The notes: generated from the sequence alone by a model not told the origin. 64,000 nt of DNA from Ifrita kowaldi (GCA_013398055.1 VZRS01007559.1:550837-614836), one strand, 5' to 3'. Counted from the first letter of the stretch, positions 44,612 through 58,140 are shown. A program made the numbers and translations.

Positions 44612-47600
44612 CTTATCTCCATACTGGGTCATGATACTCCCTAACCCTCTCAAGAGAAAAGAAAACGGGTCCTGCACTGATTAGTCAGCCTAAATTTCTC
44701 TTCCCTGAAGAAGAGAGTATTGCAACAAGAATTTCTGTCTTCTTGTAGGGTCCAAATCCCTTAGGCAGAGCAGCTTTTGTACACAAAAATAACACATATG
44801 CTTTATTACAGAAAATCATACCCCACAGACTTCAGAAGAGGGAGCCACACATTTTTCCTTTCCTCCAGAAGCCCACAGCAACCCAGGCCTTGGAGGGAGA
44901 GGATGTGGCCACACCAGCCACCCATCATCAGGCAGCATTTACTGGTCCTGCCCGCAGACATGTTGGTCACACGTATGCAAGAGCTTGAAGAATGGCCCAT
45001 GGCAAAGTGTGCAATTTAAAACCCATCCTGTTACATTCTTGGAAATGTTCTCCCCCAAGTCAAACCAAGAAAAATATGTGTTCCAAACACCAACAAGAGA
45101 TACAAGGAACTGTGTCGCTCTCCTATGGCTCCAGCATCGCAGCATGGCCAGACAAAGAGGGGTGGCATGGGAAGGGCAGGATGCAGCCTTTATTGTCACC
45201 TTGGAGGAGGATTGAGGGTCCTTGGGTTCAAGTAGGAGAGGTCACGGCACCAGAGCTGTCCTCAGCACATCACCTATAATGATCAGATGGCAAGCTGATT
45301 TCGTACAGGACTCAGTCTTGTTCTTAGTGAAATCAGTGTCAGGACTGACTCTTACTGAACAAAAGGCTTACGCAGTGATGCCCGAGTACAACTGACTTCA
45401 GTGTGTCCCTGGTGTCCAGCTGTCCTCACAGCAGCACAGCTGTGCACTGGTGACACGGTGAGTGCACCACAGCCACAGTTATACACCCACATATTCACAC
45501 ATTCACAGATGATACATCTGCAAATAATCTGGTTTTAAACATGATGATGGAAATGAGTTGCATATCTTTAAGAAGGTGGAGGTTTCTTTTACAGAAACAA
45601 TGATTTTTTTCATCTTTTCACAGCGTGAACAAAAGACTGGTAGGTTGTATTAATGTTCTTTTTTGCAGGGGTCATTATTTGCAATTTCAAGAATAGAGAT
45701 CTTAACACAAAATCAAATTCAACCTGTTCTTTAATCGGCCTTTCTTAGAATCTCTCTTTTCTTTGTAGACATGTCCACTAGTTCTTAACCTGATTTATGT
45801 GATTGGTCAATTGTGAGTTAATGAAGGGGATAAAATGTTTTCTGGAATGCTAGGATAATCGACAAATAGCAATGACCAGTAACTGGACCACGGCCAAGAC
45901 AGGAACTTAATCCCCTGAAGTCCAAGGGTATTGTGAAGTTGCACTGACATGGGAACTGAAAGAAACCAGTTACATCATTCCATTTGCTTCCTGAGATTGG
46001 GACAAATGCACTCACTCCAGAAAGCCTATTTGAAGACTAATTATACAGGGAGAAAACAAGTTAGGAAGGAATTTCTGTACTTCCAGGCATATGTGGTTTC
46101 AAGAGCAGTTTAAGGGGTTTAATCCTCTTCGTTCCTAGCAACATTTTACTGTTCGATGCACTCAGTGCAGGTTGTGTCTCTCAGGGGTCACATACTCTCG
46201 TCCCATACCTCTGCCTTCCTTAATGATGCAGAGCAGCTCCCTCGCCCTCTGTCAAACATTTCGCCTGAATTCTCAGTGGCAACACAACAGCTGAATGGTT
46301 CAGCTGCAAGGATTAAAAAGGTGGGTTTAAAATGCATGTGTATCCTTTGAGTGTAAAATTTATGTTAGAATGCAGAGACATCCTTGCTTGCTCTGCCCTG
46401 GATTTCATGTAAAGGTCAGAATTCATCACTGCTGGAGCCCCACTGATTTAAGCAGGGGTGAACTTGGAGCTGCTCAGTAAAGCCAAGATTTCTCAGCCTG
46501 GGTGTTTCTGGTTTTGGGCACAGATCTCAGGACACATTGTGGAGGAGAAGGGGAACAGAGGATTTTTCAGTGGTCAGTGTGAGGTCATTGAATTGAAAAG
46601 TTGACACCATGTACATGAAGTCCTAATCAAAGCTCACAAGTTTGGCAACTCAACAGCAGCACAGCACCTGCGAGACAACCAAGAAGTGAATTACCACACC
46701 TTTGGTGGGTGGACTACGGGCAAACCATTATTGTTGGTGAGAGGACAAAGTGGCCACTAAAATATCCCCTCTGCCTGTGGTGGGTGTCACCAGCACCGAG
46801 GAGCTTGCCAGGAGTAGAGGGGAGACAACCCAGTTTGCCCTCGGCCTCTGGTTTTGAGAAGTTAGGGCAGGTTCCGAATGAGTTACATTTTATATGTCCA
46901 TACAAAGAGGTTCATTGACTCAGTCCTTGTACTTAGACTGTGCAACACATCTCCCAGAGAGGATTTTGGGGATACTGCAGGATGGCCCCTTCAATATCCA
47001 GTCAACAACCAGATGTTCGGTAATATTTCCTCAAATACACATCATCTCAGATCTTAGATCTTGCTTGAATAAGAAAAAAACCTACAAACAAACTGAAGTG
47101 ACAGAAACTCTTCATGGACTTCCAAGTTAACACACTCCCATGTGTTTCTGTGCTGCTTAGGACCATTTTTCTTTCAATGAGTGGTTAATTTTTATACCAT
47201 TTTAGGGATATTTTTCCAACAAGAGGCCCTGGAGAGCCCATGTTGCACATGCAGGGAGATTGTGAGTTCACTGGGGAGAGGACTGAGGTTTATTTGCCTC
47301 ATTTGCACCTCAGACAGTGGGTGCTGATTTCACTGCTATGCCTAATTCATGTAATTGATGGGCAAATAATTGAACAGCTTAAAATGCCTAGGAAGGCCCA
47401 GGAGAAGGTTCATGTGGAGCCATTCCTTTCCTTACAGGAACAGTTGGGCTCTGTAATGATGTGTTGAAGGGAACAGGAGAGGATGTTTGTGGTAATGAGA
47501 TTTCCAGAGTCAGAGGCCAATGGGGAATCATAAAGGAGAATGAAGTGAGACATGAGGGGAGAGAAGAGATTAATTAGTGGTAAGAAACATCCTCTTGGGG

Positions 47601-48749
47601 TACTTTAATAAGCCAAAACCCTCATCGATGTAAGAACTGTGCTAATAACTTACGGCAAAGCACCGGATGGGCCGGCACCAAGTCTACATCCAAATGTAGA
47701 AGCTCTTGGTCAGTCCTGGTGACCCTTGGTCAGTCTCTTCTACCTGTCTGGCCCTGATCTGAACTTGTGGACTACTCACCACCCTGTAGTGAGTGAAGTT
47801 GAGCGGCCATGAATGAGTCAGGTTCTTCTTCCACATCCCCCTTGCTCCTCAGCACCAGTTTCTTAGGCCTTGCTCTGTGTATTGCTTCAACAATTTGGCC
47901 TCTTCATTAGCATTTCAGCAAGCTAATTGCTGCTCTCCCACGAGCTGGCTGGACCAGGCAGCTGCATCTCTCTTGTGTTCAGGGATTCGTTGATTAAAAC
48001 AGTTACCTCATCCAGTGTGACCCCTGGAGCTCCAGCTTCCCTTGCTGCTGATGAGAAGCACATGCTGGTGGGTCTGGAGCGTTTCACAGCAGAGCTCATC
48101 CGCAAGACAAGGGGATGGACAAGAAGCAGGAGGGCTCTGGCAGAGCAAATTCCTTCTTGCCGTGGGTTCAGGACAGATCCATGGGGACTGATGGCAATCA
48201 GCAGCATAGGAAACGCTGCCAGTAGCCCAGTGTCCCATTTAAGGCAAAATCAATCAATAGATAGCTTCAGAAGACAAGGTCCTTCTAGAGAAAGTTTGGA
48301 AAGAATGGTGATGGTGTTGGTTGGGTGAGGTCTGGGAAGTTAAGAGAGAAGAGGTGGTATTCAGCTCTGATTTGCTAAAATAGACTTACAAGAATTATTG
48401 TAGAAATGCCTTGGGGAGAAATAGAAATTCTTCTCATCAGGTTTATCTGTGTGTACTAAAGACATTTACTAGTGTGTTGCATAAATTTAGGAGAGTTCTG
48501 TCTGCTCCATGAACCACAGGTTCCAGATGAAGACTTTGTTACTCACCAGCTTTCCAATGCCCTGAACAAAGCTGGAACTGAATAGGTTACAGCCCGAGGT
48601 GCTCAGCCTCATCTCCATACACTTTTAATCACTTGGAAGAGACACCCAGAAAGGTTTTAATTATTCACTTGCTTTCATTCCTTAAATGCCATAATAAGGT
48701 ATAACCTATTAAGGTCTAATCTGAATTGAGTTTAAATCAGAAATAAAAT
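44612..48749. other. Single-copy stretch, some transcript- or LTR-like signals
   Basis: No gene is called. On the minus strand two AATAAA signals (complement at 44802-44807 and 45189-45194) lie in a 500-base segment of higher GC, which would fit an old LTR or a retroposed 3' UTR, but no ends or target-site duplications were found. At 47923-48328 both strands are open for 94-133 codons without a recognised domain. Otherwise featureless. Confidence 0.4.
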
Positions 48750-48992
48750 TGGCCTCAAGTTGCATCTGGGGAGGTTCAGATTAGATAACAGTAAAAATTT
48801 ACTCATGAGAAGGATTGTCAAGCACTGCAACAGGCATCCAGGAAAGTGGTGAAGTCACCATCCTTGGAAGTGTTCAAAAAGCACATGGATGTGGCACCTG
48901 GGGACATGGTTTAGTGCTGGCCTTGGCAGTATTAGGTTAATGGCTGGACTCTGATCTTAGAGGTTTTCCCGAACCTTAATCACTCTATTAAT
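48750..48992 (+). mobile_element. CR1 LINE 3' fragment, plus strand
   Basis: Recognisable CR1 3' UTR: GGCCTCAAGTTGCATCTGGG, GGAAAGTGGTGAAGTCACC, CATCCTTGGAAGTGTTCAA, GGGACATGGTTTAGTG and GGCTGGACTCTGATCTTAGA, in the family's usual order. The terminal octamers are decayed (CACTCTATTAATT). An A16 run at 49009-49024 lies just beyond; CR1 does not normally carry poly-A, so it is probably unrelated. Confidence 0.93.
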
Positions 48993-49008
48993 TGCTCTTA
49001 AAGGCAAT

Positions 49009-49024
49009 AAAAAAAAAAAAAAAA
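49009..49024. repeat. Poly-A run (A16)
   Basis: Uninterrupted A16 starting 17 bases past the end of the CR1 fragment. No element explains it. Confidence 0.9.
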
Positions 49025-52000
49025 TCTGTATCTATGAAAGCTCAGATCGAGGCCTGATTCACCTATTTCAAGTCTTCTGAAGACCTCCTGTCAGTGATTT
49101 TTCCATCTATTTTCTCTCCTGTGATTTGGATCTTGTGTGTCTGGAGAACACGTTACTTAGGCTGTAGGGCCTGAAGCTGAACAAAGCACTCCACGTGTCT
49201 CAGATATGCCTCTCTCAATTAACACCATAAACTGGAGCTGCCAAGTGGTGACTTAATAATATATCTATTAATAGTGGCTGTTATCAGGGCAGTGGGAAGA
49301 ACAGCAGACAGACAGAAGGAAAACTGTATCAAATGAGACATTTCTCTGAAAATACACTCCACTTTACCGACAAAATATAGTCAGAGTCACGGCTATGGTT
49401 GTGTGGGTGATAAATCTCCCTTCAATTTTTGCCCAGGAAACTGTGTTTCAGATTAAATTTTCAGAAGTGATAACAAAAGTGATTTATTCCTACATGCACA
49501 AAACCCCACACTAGCATGTTTATGCGTTGCCATGGGCAAAGTGCCTTCCAAATACTCAAGATCATTCTCTTCTCTAAGCATTGTGCAAATCAAAGGCTGT
49601 TTTTGTTGCTTACTGGGCTATAGAGGTGCTGATTATTAAGTTTGAAACAAAATCTCAGGTAACATAAATATTTAGAAACAGCAATCCAGGGGGATTAAAC
49701 CAACACAGAGCCGAACTCTGACAGGGTTTACCCTGTATTGTTATTTAACATGCAGACATAGGAAAACCAAATTCTTTAGGGCTGTGTTGATTAGTGCCAA
49801 AGACTAAATGCCCATATGAATGGAACTAGATTCACGGGAAGGATTTAAGGATCAGTATTAGACCCTGCTCCTAAATCCTAATTAGGCAATTCCTGAAGAA
49901 GGTAGTTCACAAACCCCAGCACCCTGAGCACAGCTCAGGCTAGTGCCTCTATTAAAAAAAAAAAATTAAAAATTGCTGAATGGGATAAATTTCATGTGGG
50001 ATTAACAGCTGGCGGTTTTTTTGTTAAATCTAAGCACTGAATCAGGTCAGTAATTCCTCTCTCTCCCCTCAAAGAATAATAAAATTGAAGTATCTTGTGC
50101 AAAACTCTCCTGCTCCAAATAGTAGCCTACACACTTCTGACATGAGAGACCCCCTTCAGTGGGCACACCCTGTGCTGAAGACCATCTTACAGCTGGATCA
50201 TTGTATCTTCTGGTGCAATTATTAAGGGTTTTTCATGCAGAGGGGAAGGGGTTTTGATGTGGTGAGGCAAGCAGGGAGAGGGGAAGGGCTCTCTGCAATA
50301 GCCCATAGAATATGGCCTTAATTTCTCACATGCTCCTCCCATTCGTGGCCTGAAGAAAACCCAAACCCCAGCTCAGAGTGGGGGAGGCAGCTTTGCGTGG
50401 TGAGCCCTGGGCTCATACACAATGAACCCTATTTTGGATGGAAAAGCTTCAGCTCCAGCTCCAGAAACATGCTGGCGTCAGGGGACTGACCAAGTTATAA
50501 TTGCATTTCTTTGTGTTATTGGTCCCTTGGCCTCCCTAAGCTGAAGCAAGCTACATTTGATTTCTTTGGCATGGTCCAGAGTGTGTTCTGCCAGCACTTT
50601 GCCCTGGCTGCCTTGTGTAAGCCAAACTGGCCACTTCTGTGACCTCTTGTTCCTTCTATACATGGAACATATTTCAGTGAATTTATAACTCTTCAAATAA
50701 GGTCTCTTTTATTCTAATCTGAATGCCCTGTTAACTTGGTTTTGGATCCTCTCCCAGTCTCCAGAATACCTGGTGCTTTATATTTTGGATATACCAGACT
50801 GCCTGCTGCTCCAGGTTGTGACAGAGAGTGTCTGGTTCATATACTTCTACCTTTAGATGTTAGATCGTTTATTCCAGCTCCCCAGCAATGTTTTAAAAGA
50901 AAAAAAGGAGTGGGGGAAGAGCATGAAGTCACTGAAAAGCTGCCCATCAGCTCACATGTGTTGCCTGACCACCTAGCAAAACAAAAATCCCTCTTCCTGG
51001 TCAGTTCATCTTGTACAGCCCATGTAAATGGACAGATCTTGGATCAAGAAAGCGCAGTGTGATTTGCTTCCAAGGGCAACATTTCAGGCGCCGGGATCCA
51101 GAGATGAGGATCTCCCAAACAGTGCAGGAAACTGGCACAAGAAAAGCCACATTTCCTGGAAACTGCTTTGTCAGAAGGCAACCTGCTTGGAGGAACATTT
51201 GGGGAAGGAAGAATCTCCAGACCAAACATTTTAAAAATATAATTTTCAACTCACTATAACACTGTCTCTTTTTTTTTCCTTAGATGAAGAATTTCTTTTG
51301 ATTCTAAAGTACCTTTGAAATTGCAGTACACTTACACCTTTCAAGAGTTTTTCCTTCTCTTTATCTTCTCTAGACATTAGAATTGAAATAAACTGGTCCC
51401 ACATGTTTCAGATTAAAAATTTCAGTGGAACCAATCTGAAATTGGAGGGGGAAAGTTTGGTGTGGAGAATTTTACTCGTTCTTATTTATTACAGGAGGGG
51501 AAAAGCAAAATCTCTGAAACCTCTCACAGGATGGGGAACAAATTTCCTACTGACTTGTGGGGCCAAGTTCTCCAGACAGAGTTCCTCTCACAGCGAACCA
51601 GCCCTTGTGAAGGTTTCTTTCCATCAACAGATGGAGAGAAAACACTCCCCTTTCAACTGGAAAATGGTCATGGAGGGTATAATGAAAATTGTTGAGTAGA
51701 TCAAGCCAAATGATCAACCCATTCTCTCATTTTCAACTCAGCTTCCTCCTCTTCCTCCAAATTAATTTGGTTTTTTGTACATCTCCTGCTTAGAATTAAG
51801 CATGAAACTCCTGTGGTGGTCAAAGAGAAGGGTGTAGTTATACTAAAGTACAGCAACTGACCCCAAACTTCCCCTGCTTTTTATGCTCTTATGGTTCCTT
51901 TGGATTTCTCCCACTGTCACTGGCTTTGGTCATTTATTCATAGTATTTCACCCTAAAAAAGCCTCTCAGTTCCTGAAATAGCCTCTCGTGTCTCCCTTGT

Positions 52001-52860
52001 CTGCAGATTTTTCAGTTGAAGCATCCCAGACCATGCCAAAGTTGATGTTTTAGAAAAGCCTCCCAGAGAGAAGATTCAAGTGTTTCCCCTGTTCTCCCTC
52101 TGCTCCTCTTCACACCTTTTTTTTTTTTGGTTTGAACTCTGGGCTGTATCATCTCTGCAGCCCAGTAAATTATCCAGGAATTCAGCATGTGGGTTCCTGA
52201 GTTTCTGTGCCATGCTCTACGCAGCGGTCAGGAGAAAACAGTGATTTCAGCAGAAAAAATGCAAGAGGAGCAGTCCTGAGCGCCGTGCTGGTCCTCTTGT
52301 GCTGTTGGGAGGTGCTTAGCAAGGGCAAGCTAAGCCTTCAGTTTCATTATGGACATGATGAGTTTCCAAAGGGTTGTGAGGTCTTGGAAGTGTGGGCAAG
52401 GCTGTCTGCCACCCTCACAAGCTGCAAGAAAGCCAATGATGTCAGTCTCTTTTCAGGTGTTACTGCGAAAGCATATGGTTTCTTTAGTATTTTCTTTCCC
52501 TCCTGAACTTTTTTTCCACTCAGATTACTACAATACAGCTTTTTCTTTTTATTGCCTGTCCCAGGTTTTCAGTCAGAAAGGCAGTGACGCACCAGGAGCC
52601 AAGGACACACTGCAAGAGATTCACCAGCTCAGAAACAGCATCTGAAGCACAATGGAACCCCTACATCTGACAGGACAGTAAACAAGGGAAGGTTCTCCAG
52701 GTAGCAGGTGTGACTGGGCAGCTCCAGGCTGTGCTCCAAAAGTCCTGCCATATTTGTAGAGGAGGAGTCAATGCTGTGTAAAGTGCCACCCAGTGCTCTG
52801 GGAGCAGGTGCTGCTCACAGAAATGCCATGATTGACGTTCCTGGGCAGTGGGGAAACTGA
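49025..52860. other. Single-copy non-coding stretch
   Basis: No gene or transposon recognised. Short frames (108 aa at 50736-51062, 98-99 aa at 51403-51699 and 52207-52506) lack domains. A pyrimidine tract with T11 is near 52080-52129. The block 49190-49900 is listed separately. Confidence 0.5.
49190..49900. promoter_or_regulatory. Candidate conserved non-coding element
   Basis: Repeat-free and stop-rich in all frames, with CTCAATTAACACCATAAAC near 49214-49232, AATAATATATCTATTAATAG near 49255-49274, and TAATTA at 49879-49884. Texture resembles conserved enhancers; unverified. Confidence 0.28.
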
Positions 52861-52893
52861 GGTACTGGTCACAGGAACCCTGTGACCAGTACC
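52861..52893. repeat. Perfect inverted repeat, 15-bp arms, 3-base loop
   Basis: GGTACTGGTCACAGG (52861-52875), loop AAC, then its exact reverse complement CCTGTGACCAGTACC (52879-52893). As DNA it could extrude a cruciform; as RNA from either strand it would form a 15-bp stem with a minimal loop. The GGTCAC word recurs nearby at 52921 and 52958. Confidence 0.97.
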
Positions 52894-52953
52894 GGTCAAT
52901 AAGGAAACTTGATCTGTCCTGGTCACTTCACATTCTTCATTGCTGTAATTTTG

Positions 52954-52971
52954 GCTGGTCACAGGACCAGC
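52954..52971. repeat. Inverted repeat, 7-bp arms, 4-base loop
   Basis: GCTGGTC, loop ACAG, GACCAGC. It shares the core CTGGTCACAGG with the left arm of the larger palindrome 93 bases upstream, so it may be a partial copy of that arm. Confidence 0.85.
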
Positions 52972-55900
52972 AAAGTCCCACGAGCAGCAGGAGAATATTT
53001 GAAAATGTATCTCTAAAATCCAACTTGCCTCTTCAGCTCTACATATTTTCCTTTGCAGAGAAGGAACTTTTTTGGGCACTATTGCAAGGGCAAACTGAAA
53101 GGGGCAGGGAAGTGTGAAAGGCTAAGAGGAGGTCAGGGACAGAAAGAGATGGCAATTTGAGACTGGTCTGGACCAGAAATACAAGACAACTTGGAATGGC
53201 AGCCTTACCCTAATCTCCCAGGTAAAGAAAATCTCCAGGTTTTACAAGCAATCCCTATTCAGAAATAAGAAAATAGAGATTTGCAATCAATCTGTCCCTA
53301 CATGTCACTGATGTTCTGAAGCTTAAAGTAATAGCCTGTAATCCCAAGTGAGGAAGCAATCAGTAATTATAAATGTAATATAGCAAACACATTTAGAAGA
53401 AATCCCTGTTCCTCTTTCCTTTCCTCACAAATCATCTGCTGAATTTTGTACAAGTGGTTTCTATTCATCAACCTTCAATAAAGATTTTGAGTAGTAACTG
53501 TCAGGCAGTGGGATGCCTGTGAATTGCTCTGTTAGATTTGTCCACATCATTTCCCAGCAAGACCTGACCATGCTACCCTTTGCAGTGCCAGAGTGGCTGC
53601 TAAAGCTCCCAGCAGTACCTGTACAGGAGTACAGTGGTAAAATGGACTGTTCTACAGCATGAGGTGTGCTAAAGGCTGAAAGAAATTATTCTCAGAAATG
53701 GGTGGTTAAAGAGATTCAAATATTTTAAGAAATCGCCAGTGGCTGCCCCCTGTGCTTGCAAATAGGATATTTAGTTATTTGGTGGGTTGCTATGGGAACT
53801 TGATGAACTTGGAGAGTCACAACAAAACGAGGCCCTTCCACTTGGGGCCACAAAGTTTTTGGTCCCAAGCACTTCATGGTGCACTGTAATTATTTAAATG
53901 CCAGCAGAGAAGTGATATCATGCAAAGACATGACAGATCACACTTTTCTCATATTAGGAGAGAGGGCTGGAACATGTGAGTATGTGTACAGGAGTCTGTT
54001 TGTAATGAAACTGCCATTATGGGGCCCTTGTGTGCTTGCAGTCTCATTTCATCGAGTTAAGAGTGCTCACTTTTCTTAATGCTTGCTTAATATGTTTACT
54101 TAAATATATTTAATATCCCATGGAGTCCATTTCCATTTACTGTTGGAGATTTTTTAGAGCATCATAGTGGCAAAGCTGAATAAGATATCTGTGAAAGACA
54201 TAAAAAATTTTAACCTATTGAAAGCACTGAGAAGTGTAAGAGGGCAATGTTCAGTTTCGTAATGAAAATAATTAAATCAGCAAAACTGTGGGGACACACT
54301 AAAATAGAGCAACCAGACAGGAAGGTAAGAAAATTGTTCTGTGTACCCAAAGGGAAACAGTGAAGAGGGCCAGTTTCTTTTTTTCTGATGTTGCTCATTG
54401 TGGAAAGAATAGGTGCCCAGTTTGGAAAAAAATGTAATAATAGTACAAGATATTGCCCTCTGCGCTCCCAGTTTGCCATCTGACCTCATCACTGTTGCAT
54501 TCCTGGCTGCAAAACAGCTCAGTTTCAAGGAAAATACTGGACAGCTCTCAAGAAACCCTGTGACCTGGTGGGTAGGACGCTCTCTTAATCTGAAGGAAAG
54601 GAAGGTTTAGTACCCCTTGGCTTCAAAGATCACCTAAAATCTCCTATTTCTCCCTAGATGAAGTCAGTAGCATGCAAACAGCAGACACTGCAAGGGCAGT
54701 GGCTGTCCTGACCATGCTCTGCAACCTTCTCTGGGAAGCTTTGGTTTGGTGTGCCTTATGGCCGAGACTGCACTGGAGTTCCAGCTGGGACATCACCACT
54801 TGGTTTCACCACAATGGGTCCTTCTGATCCTGTCTGACGACTACAGAGAATCATCTCCAGAAATTCCAAGTGAATTTCCTGCAGCCATTCTCGTTTCTAG
54901 GTCAGTATAGAGGAAAATCCTTGCTCAGGGACCTGCAGGAAGAGAGGCAGTGGAAGATGCTAAAAGCCATGAAGCAGAGACACCAAGAAATTGAGAATCC
55001 ACCCTTAAATTGCAGAAATGGCAAGGGGATTTTGCACTCACCCCCGCTGTGTTTCTGCACTGGGAGTGTGGTTATTTCTGCTAGAGATATCTCTGTGTTG
55101 GAAAAGCAGGCTGTGGTGGCAAGGGACACAATGATCTCTTCAGAGGGGTCCCAGCTGCCTTCCCTTGTTCAGTGTCACTCATACTGCTGGGCCTGGGGAG
55201 CCTGTGCTCATGCATGCAAAATCACTCTTTTTAATTTTCTGTTTCTGTAACATGACCTGTTGTCGTACTACATCTTCATGAGGCAGAGCTGTCTGGAGAA
55301 CATCTGTTGCAGTCCCAGCTGTTTGGGTACTTCCTCTGTCTGATGTTTCTGCCCTGATATGTGCAAATCACTGACAGTAACACATCCCCCAGTTCCTCCT
55401 ACAAATCCTGTTTTCTCTGTTCTCACAGGGAGAGGGGGGAAAAAACAGAAAAAGAAACTTTGCATGGTTAAATATGGGCTAGATGCTTTATTCTCACCAA
55501 ATCGTACCAGTAGGGTCACTGTGGACTGACTCATACCAGACAGACAGTAAAAACCATCCCAGTGTTTATTCCCTTTGGAGCCTATATAATTAAAGCTGCC
55601 CACCTGCTGCTGAATTTTGCTGTCATTTTTTGATGCTATGGGCAATGTGATACTCAGTTATTATCATAAACTATGTTAAGCTCTACCCACTATGGGGTTT
55701 GTGACAACAATCCTTGAGAAAACTGTAATCCTCTGTGCTCAAGTATATCTCCTTGTTATAATGCTTATGATTCTTGGCTTGAGATGATGGCAGATGATGG
55801 CCATGAAAGACTTCCAAATATGGGTCCTGGCAACTTGCTCTCTGCCCAGCATGCCTGCCTTAGATACATTAGATGAAGCCATTTCCAGCCCATCTCTTCC

Positions 55901-57840
55901 AGCCTTTCAGCACAGCCGTCATTGCTGTTCCAGGATGCCTGACTGAGAGATGTGACAACCTGCCCCAGGGGAATAGTGTCCCTCTTGTCTCCACAGCCAC
56001 CCCCACACAATCCTGCTGAGGGTCCCGGGGGAACCAAGGTGGCTGCAAGGAGGTGAAGGGCCTGGGGTGTCACCTGAACAGCTCTCGTGCAGCTTTGAAA
56101 GTCCCTTGCCTCCTTTCCCTGCCTGTCCACAGCCCTTGCTTCCATCCCCACACAAGACAAAACCTCAGGATGCCTGGCTGAGGGTGCTCAGAAAGCCAAG
56201 ATTTGGAGAAATTTACAGGACTTTGGCTGGAAAATTTGCAAGGACTGCAATGTACAGTCTCTCACACCTTGAGTGTGAGTTACAAGCACCTGATTGTCAC
56301 ATTAAAAGGTGTCAAACCCTCTGGGTGTGTTTTAAAAGGAAACGCTGATTGAATTTTCAAAGAAAGGTTGTACAGAACACTCCAGGCTACGGGCCCCAGG
56401 CAGACTCATGGACTTTGGGTGCTTCCAGTTTTGATATTTTGCCTTGGAAAAACAGGAATTATTGACTAGTCTTCCTTACATACTGCACAGGCATTGCTAG
56501 AGGCAAAGACCAAAACACGTCTCCAATGCTAAACATTTAATCTGCTAAATTAAAAAAAAAAAAAAAATCTGGCTTCTGAGTTGCAAATACTGTGAAATAT
56601 CCTAGGGACATTGACTGAAAGTATTAAAAATACTACGAGGGCACAGCTTAAATATTTGACAGTCTTGGAAACAACAAAATGGGTTTCCTTACTGACCAAT
56701 ACTTGTGACACATATATTAACCATAATAAAATAACTGCAATTTCATCACTGAATACAGCAGTAATATATTTTGTCTCTGTAAACTCTCTTCATTGGTTTC
56801 TGTAAAATTAAAAAAGCATCAGGAACATATCTTTATATTAAATTATTTTTAGTGGCACACACACTGAAGGTTTTGGAAATTTGTGTTTCTCATGACCATT
56901 TTTTAGAATTCTGAATAGCAAAACATTCGAAGTTTAACATATAGTTAGAAAAAATCCACGCCTGGTGTATTTTTCCCTGTACTGGTATCTTCAACCACAA
57001 TCTCAACAATGAAAATCTATCAAGATTAACAATCCAAACATGTTTCCTGGACAGCCTGGTCATCCATAATTGTTGGAAGCAACCACTTCCCTTTACTGCC
57101 AACAAACTGTCTATCATTGGTTGCCTGATACTCCTGGAGGGACTTATCAGTGTTTAATAAATAATTTGAACCTGCTTGGTAAATTTCCATTTAATGCTAG
57201 TTGAAATGTGAATTATTTATCATGATTTCTCCCTCCAGCTTTCTTAAGGACAACACAGGGTCTTTGACAGAAGCTTCTGAATGCTCAACGTGCATGAGCT
57301 GGAACCACACACAACTAAATTACTGAAGCAGCTATAGGACAAAGGTTTGATGTTGACACATCTTGCACAGTTCCTCAAGGATGGTACAAATCTCCCCTCA
57401 TATTTCTCTTGTACATACTCGTCCAGAAAATAAAAGGGAAAAAAAAGGATATACCACAGTGCTGATGACAGCAGTTGTCAGAGAGCTGCCAGCTTCTTAA
57501 GGGAAATGAGCTTTTCTCCCAAAAAGTCCAGCATAAGAATCCCAGTGACTTCATGAAGCCAAGTTTACCTCAAACCACTCTGATGGCCTCACCTCACAGT
57601 TGGGGAAACAGCTTCACCTTTTAGACAATGTTTTGTGAGAAAAAAAGGACAAGTCAAGACCTTGAATGGAATGACAAACAGAACAAACAGGCTGTGCCTT
57701 CCACTGACTGAGAAACTGGGCTTGGAACTGGGACACAGCCTCCCCAGTGGGGCTTCCAGTATTCCCATCCTGCCACCAGCTCTAGTTTGGCGATGCAATT
57801 GATCTTAGTCTTGCTTTGCTACCCCTGAAAGACAGTAAAA
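52972..57840. other. Single-copy non-coding stretch
   Basis: No gene recognised. Frames of 125-131 codons at 55268-55645 and 55765-56160 (minus) and 126 codons at 54870-55250 (plus) have no domain. An A16 run is at 56552-56567. No transposon recognised. Confidence 0.5.
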
Positions 57841-58140
57841 CATAGAATTATAGAATTGTTAAGATTGATAAAGAACTCTGAGAACACTGAGTCCAGCCAT
57901 TAACCCAGTACTTCCAAGGCCACCACTAATCCATGTCCTCAAGTGCCACATCTACATGTCCTTTGAACACTTCCAGGGATGGTGAACCCATCACTGCCCT
58001 GGGAAGCCTGGGGCAAAACCTGACCATCCTTTTTGAGAAGAATTTTTTCGTAATATTGAATCTAATCAAACCTCCCCTTGTGCAACTAGAGGCCATTTCC
58101 TCTTGTCCTGTCTCTTGTTACCTCGGAGAAGAGACCACAG
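57841..58140 (-). mobile_element. CR1 LINE 3' fragment, minus strand
   Basis: On plus it starts CATAGAATTATAGAATTG (complement of the terminal octamers). It continues through CCACATCTACATGTCCTTTG, ACTTCCAGGGATGGTGA, TCACTGCCCTGGGAAGCCTG and GAGGCCATTTCCTCTTGTCC to about 58140. All of this is 3' UTR. It is the same subfamily type as the fragment at 61839-62220. Confidence 0.94.

Noticed and set aside
49009..49024. Poly-A as the tail of the adjacent CR1
   Set aside because: CR1 ends in ATTCTRTG repeats, not poly-A, and 16 unrelated bases separate the two.
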